Origin: Tamlana flava
GTDB taxonomy: Bacteria > Bacteroidota > Bacteroidia > Flavobacteriales > Flavobacteriaceae
Direction: 5' to 3'
DNA length: 64,000 nucleotides
NCBI RefSeq assembly: GCF_041287255.1
Contig: NZ_JBGGTX010000001.1
Coordinates: forward strand, 372,001 to 436,000
Shown here piece after piece: positions 34,388 to 42,285 of the stretch. The notes beneath the pieces were generated by a model, which was not told where the DNA came from, searched no databases, and saw nothing but the letters and a program-made list of their open reading frames with translations. The position numbers and the translations under genes were made by a program. Numbering within the stretch: position 1 is the stretch's first letter; every line of letters begins with the position of its first letter.

Positions 34388-35698
34388 ATGAAGACCATTG
34401 ACAGCATACCGACCTCAAAAATCCAGCGTGCCACAAAACTAGTTTCAACAGGTGCAAAGGTTGGGGTAAACTATTTAAAATATTATGGCGACAAACTGGT
34501 TAGCACGCAAGAGGAAGCCAAAGAACGCCTTAACAAAAATAATGCCTCCGATATATATGACGGCCTTAAACAGTTAAAGGGAAGCGCCCTAAAAGTTGCG
34601 CAGATGCTCAGCATGGAAAAAAGCATTATGCCCCAAGCCTACGTTGAAAAATTTTCATTAGCACAATTTTCTGTTCCACCGCTGTCCGCTCCATTGGTCA
34701 TTAAAACATTTAAAAAATATTTTGGCAAACACCCAAATGAGCTTTTTGATACTTTCAACGCAACTTCTGTAAATGCTGCCAGTATTGGTCAAGTGCATTT
34801 GGCAGAGAAAAATGGGAAAAAACTTGCTGTGAAAATCCAATATCCAGGAGTTGCGGAAAGTATAGCTTCAGATTTGGCCATGGTTAAACCTGTGGCTATG
34901 AGCATGTTCAACATTAAAGGAAAAGATTCTGATAAATACTTTAAAGAGGTTGAAAATAAACTTATTGAAGAAACCAATTACCTCTTAGAGATAAAGCAAA
35001 GTAAAGAAATAGCCAAATCTTGTCAGCATATTTCAAATTTAAAATTTCCGGAATATTATGAGGAACTTTCATCAGAACGCATTATAACTATGGATTTTAT
35101 GTACGGTGAACACCTTTCGGAATTTACCGGACACAACCAAGACAAAAACAAGGCAGACAAATTGGGGCAAGCGCTTTGGGATTTCTATATGTACCAAATT
35201 CACCAGTTAAAAAAGGTACATGCGGACCCACATCCCGGTAATTTTTTGGTTTCAAAAGATGGAGAACTTATTGTATTGGATTTTGGTTGCATGAAAACCA
35301 TTCCTGAAGAATTTTACATCCCATATTTTGAGCTAGCCAAAAAAGAAAACATTAACAATCGAGAATTTTTTGTTTCCAGACTTTATGAACTTGAAATTTT
35401 AAAGAAAGAGGACAGCGCTGAAGAACAGAAATTTTTCACTGAAATGTTTCTTGACATGTTGAGTCTCTTTACACAACCTTTTCACCAAAGCACTTTCGAT
35501 TTTTCTGATGCTGGTTTCTTCGGAAAAATAGCCGAACTGGGCGAGCGATACTCGAAAAGCACCGAATTACGAAAAATGAACGGTAACCGAGGTTCCAAAC
35601 ATTTCATTTATATAAACAGAACGTTTTTTGGTCTTTACAACTTAATGTTCGATTTAAAGGCGCAGAATATTAAAATAGACAACTATTTAAGATTATGA
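34388..35698 (+). CDS. ABC1/UbiB-family atypical kinase
   Basis: A 436-residue protein of the ABC1 (AarF/UbiB) kinase-like family. Visible motifs: KGSALKVAQMLSME (the KxGQ-like N-terminal motif), NAASIGQVHLAEKNGKKLAVKIQYPG with the AxAS-type nucleotide loop and the catalytic Lys, VHADPHPGNFLVSKDG near residue 280 and VLDFGCMKTIPEEF (the DFG). These proteins act in isoprenoid-quinone lipid metabolism as ATPases. Start and stop overlap or nearly touch neighbours on both sides (the flavin reductase starts 4 nt before its stop), indicating one operon. Confidence 0.9.
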   Translation: MKTIDSIPTSKIQRATKLVSTGAKVGVNYLKYYGDKLVSTQEEAKERLNKNNASDIYDGLKQLKGSALKVAQMLSMEKSIMPQAYVEKFSLAQFSVPPLSAPLVIKTFKKYFGKHPNELFDTFNATSVNAASIGQVHLAEKNGKKLAVKIQYPGVAESIASDLAMVKPVAMSMFNIKGKDSDKYFKEVENKLIEETNYLLEIKQSKEIAKSCQHISNLKFPEYYEELSSERIITMDFMYGEHLSEFTGHNQDKNKADKLGQALWDFYMYQIHQLKKVHADPHPGNFLVSKDGELIVLDFGCMKTIPEEFYIPYFELAKKENINNREFFVSRLYELEILKKEDSAEEQKFFTEMFLDMLSLFTQPFHQSTFDFSDAGFFGKIAELGERYSKSTELRKMNGNRGSKHFIYINRTFFGLYNLMFDLKAQNIKIDNYLRL

Positions 35699-36330
35699 TG
35701 CAATATTTTAATGAAACCGACATACAGAATCTAAGCCACATTTATAAAATCAACTTGATTAATAGCTGCTCAGGCTACAAGTCAGCCAATTTAATTGGCA
35801 GCATTTCTAAAGATGACGTTGAAAATGTTGCTATTTTCAGTTCAGTTACACACATAGGCTCTAGTCCCGCCATGTTGGGCTTCTTTTTACGCCCAACCAC
35901 CGTACCAAGAAACACCTATAAAAATTTGAAAGAAACTGGCGTCTATACAATTAATCACATTCATAAAGATATTGCAAGTGAAGCACACCATACCTCCGCC
36001 AAATACGATTTTTTAGTTTCAGAATTTGATGTCACCAACCTTCAACCTGAATATAAATCTGGATTTTCAGCACCTTTTGTAAAGGATGCTCCAGTGCAAA
36101 TAGCCATGCAGTTTGTTGAGGAATATCACATTAAGGCCAACGACACCATTTTGGTAATAGGCAAAATAGTTGGTCTATTTATAAAAGAAAACTTAATTGA
36201 GGATGATGGATTCATCAACCTATCAAAGGCTGAAGTAGCCGCTATAAATGGATTAGACGGATATGCTATACCCCAAGGCAAAACACGCTTTGGCTACCAA
36301 AGACCAAAAACATTAATAGGCAACAGATGA
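35695..36330 (+). CDS. Flavin reductase-like (FMN-binding split-barrel) protein
   Basis: A 211-residue split-barrel flavoprotein of the flavin reductase-like family: SCSGYKSANLIGSISKDD near residue 20, GSSPAMLGFFLRPTTVPRNTYKNLKETGVYTINH near 55. Likely binds FMN and reduces flavin with NAD(P)H, or is an FMN-dependent oxidoreductase. In a photolyase operon, a supply of reduced flavin would be meaningful, since photolyases use FADH-, but this link is inference. It overlaps the ABC1 kinase stop by 4 nt and the following SDR by 4 nt. Confidence 0.82.
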   Translation: MMQYFNETDIQNLSHIYKINLINSCSGYKSANLIGSISKDDVENVAIFSSVTHIGSSPAMLGFFLRPTTVPRNTYKNLKETGVYTINHIHKDIASEAHHTSAKYDFLVSEFDVTNLQPEYKSGFSAPFVKDAPVQIAMQFVEEYHIKANDTILVIGKIVGLFIKENLIEDDGFINLSKAEVAAINGLDGYAIPQGKTRFGYQRPKTLIGNR

Positions 36331-37757
36331 CAATTTTAGTAACGGGTGCAACAGGCTATATAGGCAAACGCCTTATCCCTTTTTTGTTAAATGAGGGGCA
36401 CACCATTCTTTGTGCTGTACGGGATAGATTAAGAGCAGATAAAAGCTATTTAGATGAGGAAAAAGTTTATGTCATTGAAGCCGATTTTTTAAAGCCAGAA
36501 ACCCTTAAAAATATCCCAAAAGACATTGACGTAGCCTATTACCTGATACATTCCATGTCTAATTCCTCAAAAGATTTTAAATCTCTTGAAGAACAATGCG
36601 CTTTGAACTTTAAAAATTACATGGAAACCACTAATGTCAAACAGGTTATATACCTGAGTGGTATTACCAACGAAGATAAACTTTCAAAACATTTACAATC
36701 CAGAAAAAACGTTGAAGAAATTTTGGCCTCCAACCGCTATGCTTTAACTATTTTCAAAGCGGGTATTATTGTTGGTTCGGGCAGCTCTTCTTTCGAAATT
36801 ATAAGAGATTTGGTTGAAAAACTTCCTTTTATGATTGCCCCAAAATGGCTCAACACCAAAACACAACCCATTGCAGTTAGGGATATTTTGTCCTTTTTAC
36901 ACAAAGCTGCTGGCCATGAGGCATTATTTAATAAAACTTTTGATGTTTTCGGGCCTGAAATCATCACCTATAAAGACATGCTGCTACAATTTGCAGAGGT
37001 TAGGGACTTAAAACGCTATATACTTACGGTACCAGTTATGACGCCCAAATTATCATCATATTGGTTATATTTTGTCACCTCAACCTCCTACAAATTGGCT
37101 GTTACGCTGGTAGATAGCATGGGCGTTCAAATAATTGGACAACCAAGTGATATCAACAAGATTTTAAAAGTTAAGCCATTAACCTATAAAAAAGCCGTAA
37201 AACTGGCTTTCGAAAAAATTGAGCAAAACAGTATAGTTTCAAGTTGGAAAGACTCCATGGTGAGTAGTGGTCGGCTTAAAAACAATTTATATAAATATAT
37301 TAACGTTCCCAAATTTGGTTGTTTTAAGGATTATAAAGAACGACGTATTAATGATGCCCAAAAAACCATTGACAAAATTTGGAGCATTGGCGGAAAAACA
37401 GGCTGGTATTATGGCAACTTTTTATGGCGCATAAGGGGTTATTTAGATAAACTTTTTGGAGGTATTGGTCTACGTCGTGGACGCACAAGCCCAACACATC
37501 TGGATGCAGGCGATGCCCTTGATTTTTGGCGTGTTATTTTTGCTGATAAATCCCAGCAAAAACTATTGCTTTATGCCGAAATGAGGCTGCCCGGTGAGGC
37601 TTGGCTGGAATTCAAAATTGAAGACAACCTACTTAAACAAACGGCCACCTTTAGACCTCGAGGGCTTTGGGGCAGGCTATATTGGTACAGTATACTGCCA
37701 TTTCACGTTTTTATTTTTTCTGGAATGATAAATAAACTCGTTAAGGTTGAATCGTAA
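36327..37757 (+). CDS. SDR-family NAD(P)-binding protein with DUF2867 C terminus
   Basis: A 476-residue protein. The N-terminal extended or atypical SDR Rossmann domain has TILVTGATGYIGKRLIPFLL at residues 2-21, and the active-site region is YLSGITNE. The C-terminal 150 residues are DUF2867-like: FWRVIFADKSQQKLLLYAEM, GEAWLEFKIED, ATFRPRGLWGRLYW. SDR-DUF2867 proteins are common in Bacteroidetes and Gammaproteobacteria, frequently beside photolyase genes. It overlaps the flavin reductase (4 nt) and the small DUF2256 gene (11 nt). The substrate is unknown. Confidence 0.85.
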   Translation: MTILVTGATGYIGKRLIPFLLNEGHTILCAVRDRLRADKSYLDEEKVYVIEADFLKPETLKNIPKDIDVAYYLIHSMSNSSKDFKSLEEQCALNFKNYMETTNVKQVIYLSGITNEDKLSKHLQSRKNVEEILASNRYALTIFKAGIIVGSGSSSFEIIRDLVEKLPFMIAPKWLNTKTQPIAVRDILSFLHKAAGHEALFNKTFDVFGPEIITYKDMLLQFAEVRDLKRYILTVPVMTPKLSSYWLYFVTSTSYKLAVTLVDSMGVQIIGQPSDINKILKVKPLTYKKAVKLAFEKIEQNSIVSSWKDSMVSSGRLKNNLYKYINVPKFGCFKDYKERRINDAQKTIDKIWSIGGKTGWYYGNFLWRIRGYLDKLFGGIGLRRGRTSPTHLDAGDALDFWRVIFADKSQQKLLLYAEMRLPGEAWLEFKIEDNLLKQTATFRPRGLWGRLYWYSILPFHVFIFSGMINKLVKVES

Positions 37758-37893
37758 AAAAGAATACTTACCACAAAAAACATGTCCGGTTTGCAAACGC
37801 CCATTTAGTTGGCGCCAGAAATGGGAGAAAAACTGGAATAATGTGACTTATTGTAGCGAACGATGCAGGAGAAACAAAACCATTTTGGTTTAG
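37747..37893 (+). CDS. DUF2256-domain zinc-ribbon-like small protein (48 aa)
   Basis: A TTG-initiated frame that overlaps the SDR-DUF2867 gene end by 11 nt and reads MNRKKEYLPQKTCPVCKRPF, then SWRQKWEKNWNNVTYCSERC and RRNKTILV. The CPVC...YCSERC Cys pattern and the FSWR-KW core are those of DUF2256, a small family found next to photolyase and TIGR03643 genes. Likely binds zinc. It lies 12 nt before the photolyase start. Easily missed because it is short and lacks an ATG. Confidence 0.85.
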   Translation: MNRKKEYLPQKTCPVCKRPFSWRQKWEKNWNNVTYCSERCRRNKTILV

Positions 37894-37905
37894 ACTTTAT
37901 TTAAA

Positions 37906-39321
37906 ATGAAAACCCTCAGGCTTATTTTAGGAGACCAATTGAATATAAAACACTCATGGTTTAAAGAGGTTGACAACGATGTGACTTATTGTCTTTTTGA
38001 AATGCGCCAGGAAACCGACTATGTAAAACACCACATTCAAAAGGTAATCGGTTTTTTTGCGGCCATGCGGCAGTTTTCAGCAGATTTGCTAAGTAAAAAC
38101 CACCATGTTATCTATTATAGAATCAATCACCCTAAAAACAAACAGAGCTTAACCGAAAATCTTTCAAAAATCATAAAAACCTACAACTTTCAAACGTTTG
38201 AATATATCTATCCTGACGAATATCGTTTAGACAAACAGCTAAGCGATTTCTGCAAAACTTTAGGCATGCCATCAAAAGTTGTTTCTGCCGAACACTTTTA
38301 CAACCGAAGAGATGACCTGAAGCATTTTTTCAAAGGGAAAAAGCAATATCTCATGGAAAATTTTTACCGAGATATGCGTAAAAAACATAATATTTTAATG
38401 GTTGGCAATCAACCTGAAGGCGGCAAATGGAATTTCGACAAAAATAACAGAAACAAGTGGAATGAAGATGTTGAAATTCCACAGTACAAATATTTTATAA
38501 ATCATGTTGCGGAAGTTGTAAACGACATTAATAAATCTGGCATAGAAACTATTGGAACATTCAAAACCAAAACATTTCCTTACCCAATTATAAGAATACA
38601 GGCACTGGAACAACTAAAATATTTTTGTGAACATTTGCTCATGCATTTTGGCGATTATCAAGATGCCATGCATACCAAAGAACATTACTTGTTTCATTCA
38701 AGGTTGTCCTTTGCAATGAACTTAAAGCTTATTTCGCCAAAAGACGTGGTAAAAACAGTTTTAAACTACTACAGAAAACATAGTACCGAAATCCATATCT
38801 CCCAAGTTGAAGGGTTCATCAGGCAAATTATAGGTTGGCGCGAATATATGCGCGGCATGTATTGGGCACTTATGCCTGAGTTTAAAAACCTGAACGAGTT
38901 GAACAACCATAATAAACTTCCTGATTTCTTTTGGACCGGCAAAACAAAAATGAATTGCTTGAAACATGTCATTACCAATTCTCTAGAAAATGGATACGCG
39001 CATCATATTCAACGATTAATGATTACCGGCAACTACACCCTTTTAACCCAAATGCATCCTGATCAAGTAGACAACTGGTATTTGGGTATTTACGTAGATG
39101 CCATTGAGTGGGTACAAATTACAAACACCCGAGGGATGAGCCAGTTTGCCGATGGAGGGCTTATTGCAACCAAACCTTATGTGTCATCAAGTTCATACAT
39201 CAATAAAATGAGCAATTATTGCAATGGTTGCTTTTACAACAAAAACAAAAAATTGAACACGACGCCTGCCCGTTTAACAGCCTCTACTGGAATTTCCTTG
39301 CTGAGAAGCGAGAGCAATTAG
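37906..39321 (+). CDS. Fe-S bacterial cryptochrome/(6-4) photolyase, frameshifted 3' end
   Basis: A prokaryotic (6-4) photolyase of the FeS-BCP/PhrB type, repairing UV (6-4) photoproducts with FAD and light. The alpha/beta antenna domain opens with LRLILGDQLNIKHSWF, YRDMRKKHNILMVGNQPEGG is typical, and the FAD-binding half includes SQVEGFIRQIIGWREYMRGMYW and DQVDNWYLGIYVDAIEWVQ. Cys pair SNYCNGCFYN belongs to the 4Fe-4S set. The frame ends early at 471 aa in an odd tail (LNTTPARLTASTG). The expected end lies in the -1 frame from about 39250 (see next entry), so the protein loses the last cluster Cys and its C terminus. Full length would be about 510 residues. Confidence 0.88.
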   Translation: MKTLRLILGDQLNIKHSWFKEVDNDVTYCLFEMRQETDYVKHHIQKVIGFFAAMRQFSADLLSKNHHVIYYRINHPKNKQSLTENLSKIIKTYNFQTFEYIYPDEYRLDKQLSDFCKTLGMPSKVVSAEHFYNRRDDLKHFFKGKKQYLMENFYRDMRKKHNILMVGNQPEGGKWNFDKNNRNKWNEDVEIPQYKYFINHVAEVVNDINKSGIETIGTFKTKTFPYPIIRIQALEQLKYFCEHLLMHFGDYQDAMHTKEHYLFHSRLSFAMNLKLISPKDVVKTVLNYYRKHSTEIHISQVEGFIRQIIGWREYMRGMYWALMPEFKNLNELNNHNKLPDFFWTGKTKMNCLKHVITNSLENGYAHHIQRLMITGNYTLLTQMHPDQVDNWYLGIYVDAIEWVQITNTRGMSQFADGGLIATKPYVSSSSYINKMSNYCNGCFYNKNKKLNTTPARLTASTGISLLRSESN

Positions 39322-39437
39322 GCAATAACTTTAGAATGGGCATGATGTATAGCTTGTTAGATAGAATGGATAAACAACAACTGCAAAAAATCAAAGAAAA
39401 AGCGCGACATATTATATCGCATCAAAACCAATATTAG
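39244..39437 (+). pseudogene. Detached C-terminal part of the Fe-S photolyase (other frame)
   Basis: In the frame one base back from the photolyase, the sequence reads IEHDACPFNSLYWNF and then NFRMGMMYSLLDRMDKQQ, the conserved C-terminal block of FeS-BCP proteins, including the fourth cluster Cys (ACPFN). The switch falls at the A6 run 39247-39252. Adding one A restores a continuous 510-residue frame. It could be a real mutation, phase variation at the homopolymer, or a sequencing error. The A6 is not a canonical -1 slippery heptamer in the zero frame, so programmed frameshifting is less likely. Confidence 0.85.
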
Positions 39438-39461
39438 TTTTTTCTATTTAATCATAAACAC

Positions 39462-39507
39462 TTTTGTTTAACTTTTTAATAATATTATTAAACATTTTGT
39501 ATATTTG
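39462..39507 (+). promoter_or_regulatory. Operator-promoter 2 of the photolyase cluster
   Basis: TGTTTAA (39465-39471), 16 nt, TTAAACA (39488-39494), then TTTTG and a -7 box TATATTTG starting at 39500, 19 nt before the start codon of the 142-residue protein. The -7 box matches TAnnTTTG. Dyad, spacer length and distance to the -7 box equal those of operator 1. Confidence 0.7.
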
Positions 39508-39525
39508 ATTGTTACAGAACATTAA

Positions 39526-39954
39526 ATGATACTCAACACGACTTACAACAATAAAGAGCACAAGCAACTTTTATCGGATTTAGTAGGAAATCCGTTTTCA
39601 TTTTTCGAATCCGTAAGAATGAAAGGCATCGGCTCTAAACGCATGATTATTGACGAGGTAAGCCCCAATTTACAGCCTTATTTAAACATAGTATCAGATA
39701 TTAATTATTCCAATATAGAACTGCGCCAGAAGGGCATTCTTGTTTTTATTAATAAAGGATTACAAAATTTTACATGGGCCATACCATATTATCATTTAGT
39801 GATGTACAAAATAAATGGAGCAAGTATACATGCCCAAGGCAAGTTCATCCATTTTAAAAACAACAGAACGTTCAAGGAGAACAAACGATTCTTTGAAAAA
39901 ATGTTGGATGAGAAAATAAAACATGACGAAAAATATAATTTTCAAAACTTATGA
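39526..39954 (+). CDS. Conserved hypothetical protein, first gene of second photolyase-cluster unit
   Basis: A 142-residue soluble protein with no recognised domain. Segments: NPFSFFESVRMKGIGSKRMIIDEVSP, YSNIELRQKGILVFINKGLQNFTWAIPYYHLVMYK, and a basic, Lys-rich tail (KNNRTFKENKRFFEKMLDEKIK). The layout of alternating strands suggests a PH- or DUF-like beta fold, unassigned. It directly follows operator 2 and overlaps the TIGR03643 gene by 4 nt, so it belongs to the light-response operon. Function is not known. Confidence 0.7.
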   Translation: MILNTTYNNKEHKQLLSDLVGNPFSFFESVRMKGIGSKRMIIDEVSPNLQPYLNIVSDINYSNIELRQKGILVFINKGLQNFTWAIPYYHLVMYKINGASIHAQGKFIHFKNNRTFKENKRFFEKMLDEKIKHDEKYNFQNL

Positions 39955-40223
39955 GCTTATCCATAGTCCAAAAAGATAGAGTTATAGAAATGGCTTGGGA
40001 AGACAGAACCACGTTTGAGGCCATAAAATTTCAATTTGGCTTAGCCGAACAGGACGTTATAGAAATAATGCGAAAAGAGCTTAAAGTAAATAGCTTCAGA
40101 AGGTGGAGGGAAAGAGTTCAAGGAAGAAAAACAAAACACGAAAAATTGAGAATATTTGAGAAAGGACGCTTCAAATGCAGCCGCCAAAGACAAATTACTC
40201 AAAATAAAATTTCAAAGCGTTAA
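39951..40223 (+). CDS. TIGR03643 (DUF2805) family protein
   Basis: A 90-residue protein. The family motif is IVQKDRVIEMAWEDRTTFEAI, then FGLAEQDVIEIMRKELKVNSF and RRWRERVQGRKTKHEKL, a helix-turn-helix-like segment rich in Arg. TIGR03643 proteins are encoded beside photolyase and DUF2256 genes in many bacteria. Function is unknown; nucleic-acid binding is an inference. It overlaps the upstream gene by 4 nt and precedes folE by 13 nt. Confidence 0.85.
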   Translation: MSLSIVQKDRVIEMAWEDRTTFEAIKFQFGLAEQDVIEIMRKELKVNSFRRWRERVQGRKTKHEKLRIFEKGRFKCSRQRQITQNKISKR

Positions 40224-40236
40224 CGTGCTTTGATTG

Positions 40237-40968
40237 ATGCCACATATCAATACAGCACATAAAAAAGAGGTTATGCAATTAGAAAAAACAAGAAGAAAAA
40301 CAAACAGTCATCACTTTAATGGATTATCAGTTGAAGAAATAGGAGATGATCATCTTTACACTGGCATGGAAACCCCAATGAAAAAAGATGCCTTTAAACT
40401 TAGTGATGAAGAAAAAAAGGAACGCATTTCCATTTTATTTGAAGAAATAATGGACGTTATGGGTTTAGACCTTAACGACGATTCCCTAAAAGGCACACCG
40501 AAGCGCGTTGCCAAAATGTACATTGATGAAATTTTTTCTGGATTAAACCCGGCAAACAAACCCAAAGTTGCTTTGTTTGACAATAAATATCAATATAACC
40601 AAATGTTGGTAGAAAAAAATATCACGTTTTATTCTAACTGCGAGCATCATTTTGTTCCCATTATTGGTAAAGCGCATATTGCCTATATCTCCTCTGGGAA
40701 AGTAATTGGGTTATCAAAATTAAATAGAATTGTTCAATATTATGCCAAGCGTCCTCAGGTTCAAGAGCGCTTAACCAACCAAATTGCCTTTGAATTAAAA
40801 TCAATTTTAAACACCGAGGACGTTACAGTTATTATTGATGCCAAGCACCTTTGTGTGTCATCAAGAGGAATAAAAGATGACACATCGGCGACGGTTACAG
40901 CCTATTATGGAGGAAAGTTTAATAGTTCAGAAAAAATAACAGAATTACAAAATTATTTAAACAGTTAA
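40237..40968 (+). CDS. folE: GTP cyclohydrolase I
   Basis: Forms 7,8-dihydroneopterin triphosphate from GTP, first step of pterin and folate synthesis. Zn ligands lie in YSNCEHHFVPI and in AKHLCVSSRGIKDD. The core SGKVIGLSKLNRIVQYYAKRPQVQERLTNQI is canonical. N-terminal part EEIGDDHLYTGMETPM is usual for Bacteroidetes. Two ATGs fit: 40237, used here (243 aa), and 40273, 12 codons later, preceded by AGAGG. In this cluster it may supply a pterin or folate antenna for photolyases (inference). Confidence 0.93.
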   Translation: MPHINTAHKKEVMQLEKTRRKTNSHHFNGLSVEEIGDDHLYTGMETPMKKDAFKLSDEEKKERISILFEEIMDVMGLDLNDDSLKGTPKRVAKMYIDEIFSGLNPANKPKVALFDNKYQYNQMLVEKNITFYSNCEHHFVPIIGKAHIAYISSGKVIGLSKLNRIVQYYAKRPQVQERLTNQIAFELKSILNTEDVTVIIDAKHLCVSSRGIKDDTSATVTAYYGGKFNSSEKITELQNYLNS

Positions 40969-40972
40969 TGCC

Positions 40973-41206
40973 ATGGATTTGATTGACAAAGCATTAGAAT
41001 TTGAAAAGCGGAAATTGAAATCCTTGTCAACTAGTGATAGGGTAATGATTTCAAGAGAAGTTAAAGCCTTAATTTTAGATTTAAATAAGCTCTATAAGGT
41101 CAAAAAAGATGAAAAAATCATGGATATCATGAAACGCTTGACCACAATTAAGCAAAAAGTCGAAAAGCGATTGAAAGGATTCCCATTAACGGCACAAGAG
41201 CTATGA
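40973..41206 (+). CDS. Small unknown protein, paralogue 1 of a tandem pair
   Basis: A 77-residue, highly charged helical protein: MDLIDKALEFEKRKLKSL, SREVKALILDLNKLYK, IMDIMKRLTTIKQKVEKRLKG. No known domain recognised. It is 4 nt after folE and about 60 percent identical by eye to the 71-residue protein at 41360, so this is a tandem duplication. Amphipathic helices suggest oligomerisation or partner binding. Function unknown; cluster membership points to a light- or stress-linked role. Confidence 0.7.
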   Translation: MDLIDKALEFEKRKLKSLSTSDRVMISREVKALILDLNKLYKVKKDEKIMDIMKRLTTIKQKVEKRLKGFPLTAQEL

Positions 41207-41359
41207 AGTCAATAAAATTGCCAATCATTTTAAACGAATTATTAAATTTCTCATAATTATTCTCCATAAAAATCATAAATACTATAGATTTTATTATATT
41301 GACAGATTCGGAAACTCATTAAGTTTCAAATTTGTAAAATTTTAGTACGAAGATTAAAC

Positions 41360-41575
41360 ATGGAGATTATTGACAAAGCTTTAGAATTTGAACAGCGTAA
41401 GCACACTTTTAAAACTACAAGTGAGCGTATTGAATCATCTAGAGAAGTTAAAGATTTAATTTTGAGCTTAAACACCATTTATAAAGAAGAAAAAAATCCT
41501 GATATCATGGATTTAATGAAGCGTTTAACTGTAATTAAGCAAAAAATAGAAAAACGGCTGAAGGGCAGGCCATAA
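41360..41575 (+). CDS. Small unknown protein, paralogue 2 of the tandem pair
   Basis: A 71-residue protein aligned end to end with the preceding paralogue (MEIIDKALEFEQRKHTF, SREVKDLILSLNTIYK, IMDLMKRLTVIKQKIEKRLKG). Unlike its partner it is preceded by a 153-nt AT-rich gap that holds AAACTCATTAAGTTT, a small palindrome, and may have its own promoter. It is followed by the SDR gene 23 nt later. Confidence 0.7.
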   Translation: MEIIDKALEFEQRKHTFKTTSERIESSREVKDLILSLNTIYKEEKNPDIMDLMKRLTVIKQKIEKRLKGRP

Positions 41576-41598
41576 AACATTAAATGCCCTAAAACCAT

Positions 41599-42282
41599 AT
41601 GAAAACAATTATTTTAATTGGTGGCAGTAAGGGCATTGGAAAAGCTTTAGTTGAAAAGCTTCTGGAACAGAATAAAGTTATAAATATTAGCAGGACCGCT
41701 CCAAAATTATCGCATAGTAACCTCACGCATCACAAATGCGACATAACCCAAGATAAATTACCGGAAATAGCGGCTGCAGACGGCTTGGTTTATTGTCCGG
41801 GCAGTATAAATTTAAAGCCCATTTCTAGATTAAGTCTTGAAGATTTTAAAAAAGATTTTGAAATTAATGTTCTTGGTGCGGTAAAGGCAATTCAAAAGTA
41901 CCTTCCAGTAATTAAGGTCGGGAATCAACCTTCCATTGTCCTGTTCAGTACGGTGGCGGCTAAATTGGGCATGCCCTTTCATGCCAGCACCGCAGTAGCC
42001 AAATCTGGTGTTGAGGGATTGGTAAAATCTTTAGGAGCAGAGTTGGCTCCAACCATTCGCGTAAACGCTATAGCCCCTACAGTGACCGATACAGACTTGG
42101 CCTCATCGCTATTGAGGAATGAAAAAATGATTGAAAAAATTACGGAACGCCATCCTCTTAAAAAGTTTTTATCGCCTGATGAAGTTGCAGATATGGCTGA
42201 ATTTTTATTGTCAGACAAAGCATCATCTCTTTCAGGACAAATATTCGAAATGGATTGCGGGATTGTCAGTTTAAAAATTTAA
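41599..42282 (+). CDS. SDR-family protein lacking the catalytic Tyr
   Basis: A 227-residue classical SDR Rossmann protein (LIGGSKGIGKALVEKL at residues 6-21, coenzyme loop CDITQDKLPEIA). The active site reads VLFSTVAAKLGMPFHASTAVAKSG: the Ser and Lys of the catalytic set are present, but the residue four before Lys is Thr, not Tyr. Related SDRs in other photolyase clusters, from memory, also carry HAS(T/I)A(V/A)AK there. It may therefore be a non-canonical or non-catalytic SDR. It precedes tspO by 3 nt. Confidence 0.82.
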   Translation: MKTIILIGGSKGIGKALVEKLLEQNKVINISRTAPKLSHSNLTHHKCDITQDKLPEIAAADGLVYCPGSINLKPISRLSLEDFKKDFEINVLGAVKAIQKYLPVIKVGNQPSIVLFSTVAAKLGMPFHASTAVAKSGVEGLVKSLGAELAPTIRVNAIAPTVTDTDLASSLLRNEKMIEKITERHPLKKFLSPDEVADMAEFLLSDKASSLSGQIFEMDCGIVSLKI

Positions 42283-42285
42283 GTT

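Noticed and set aside
39241..39260. Programmed -1 ribosomal frameshift in the Fe-S photolyase
   Set aside because: No zero-frame slippery heptamer and no obvious downstream pseudoknot; a lost A in the homopolymer or a read error is simpler.
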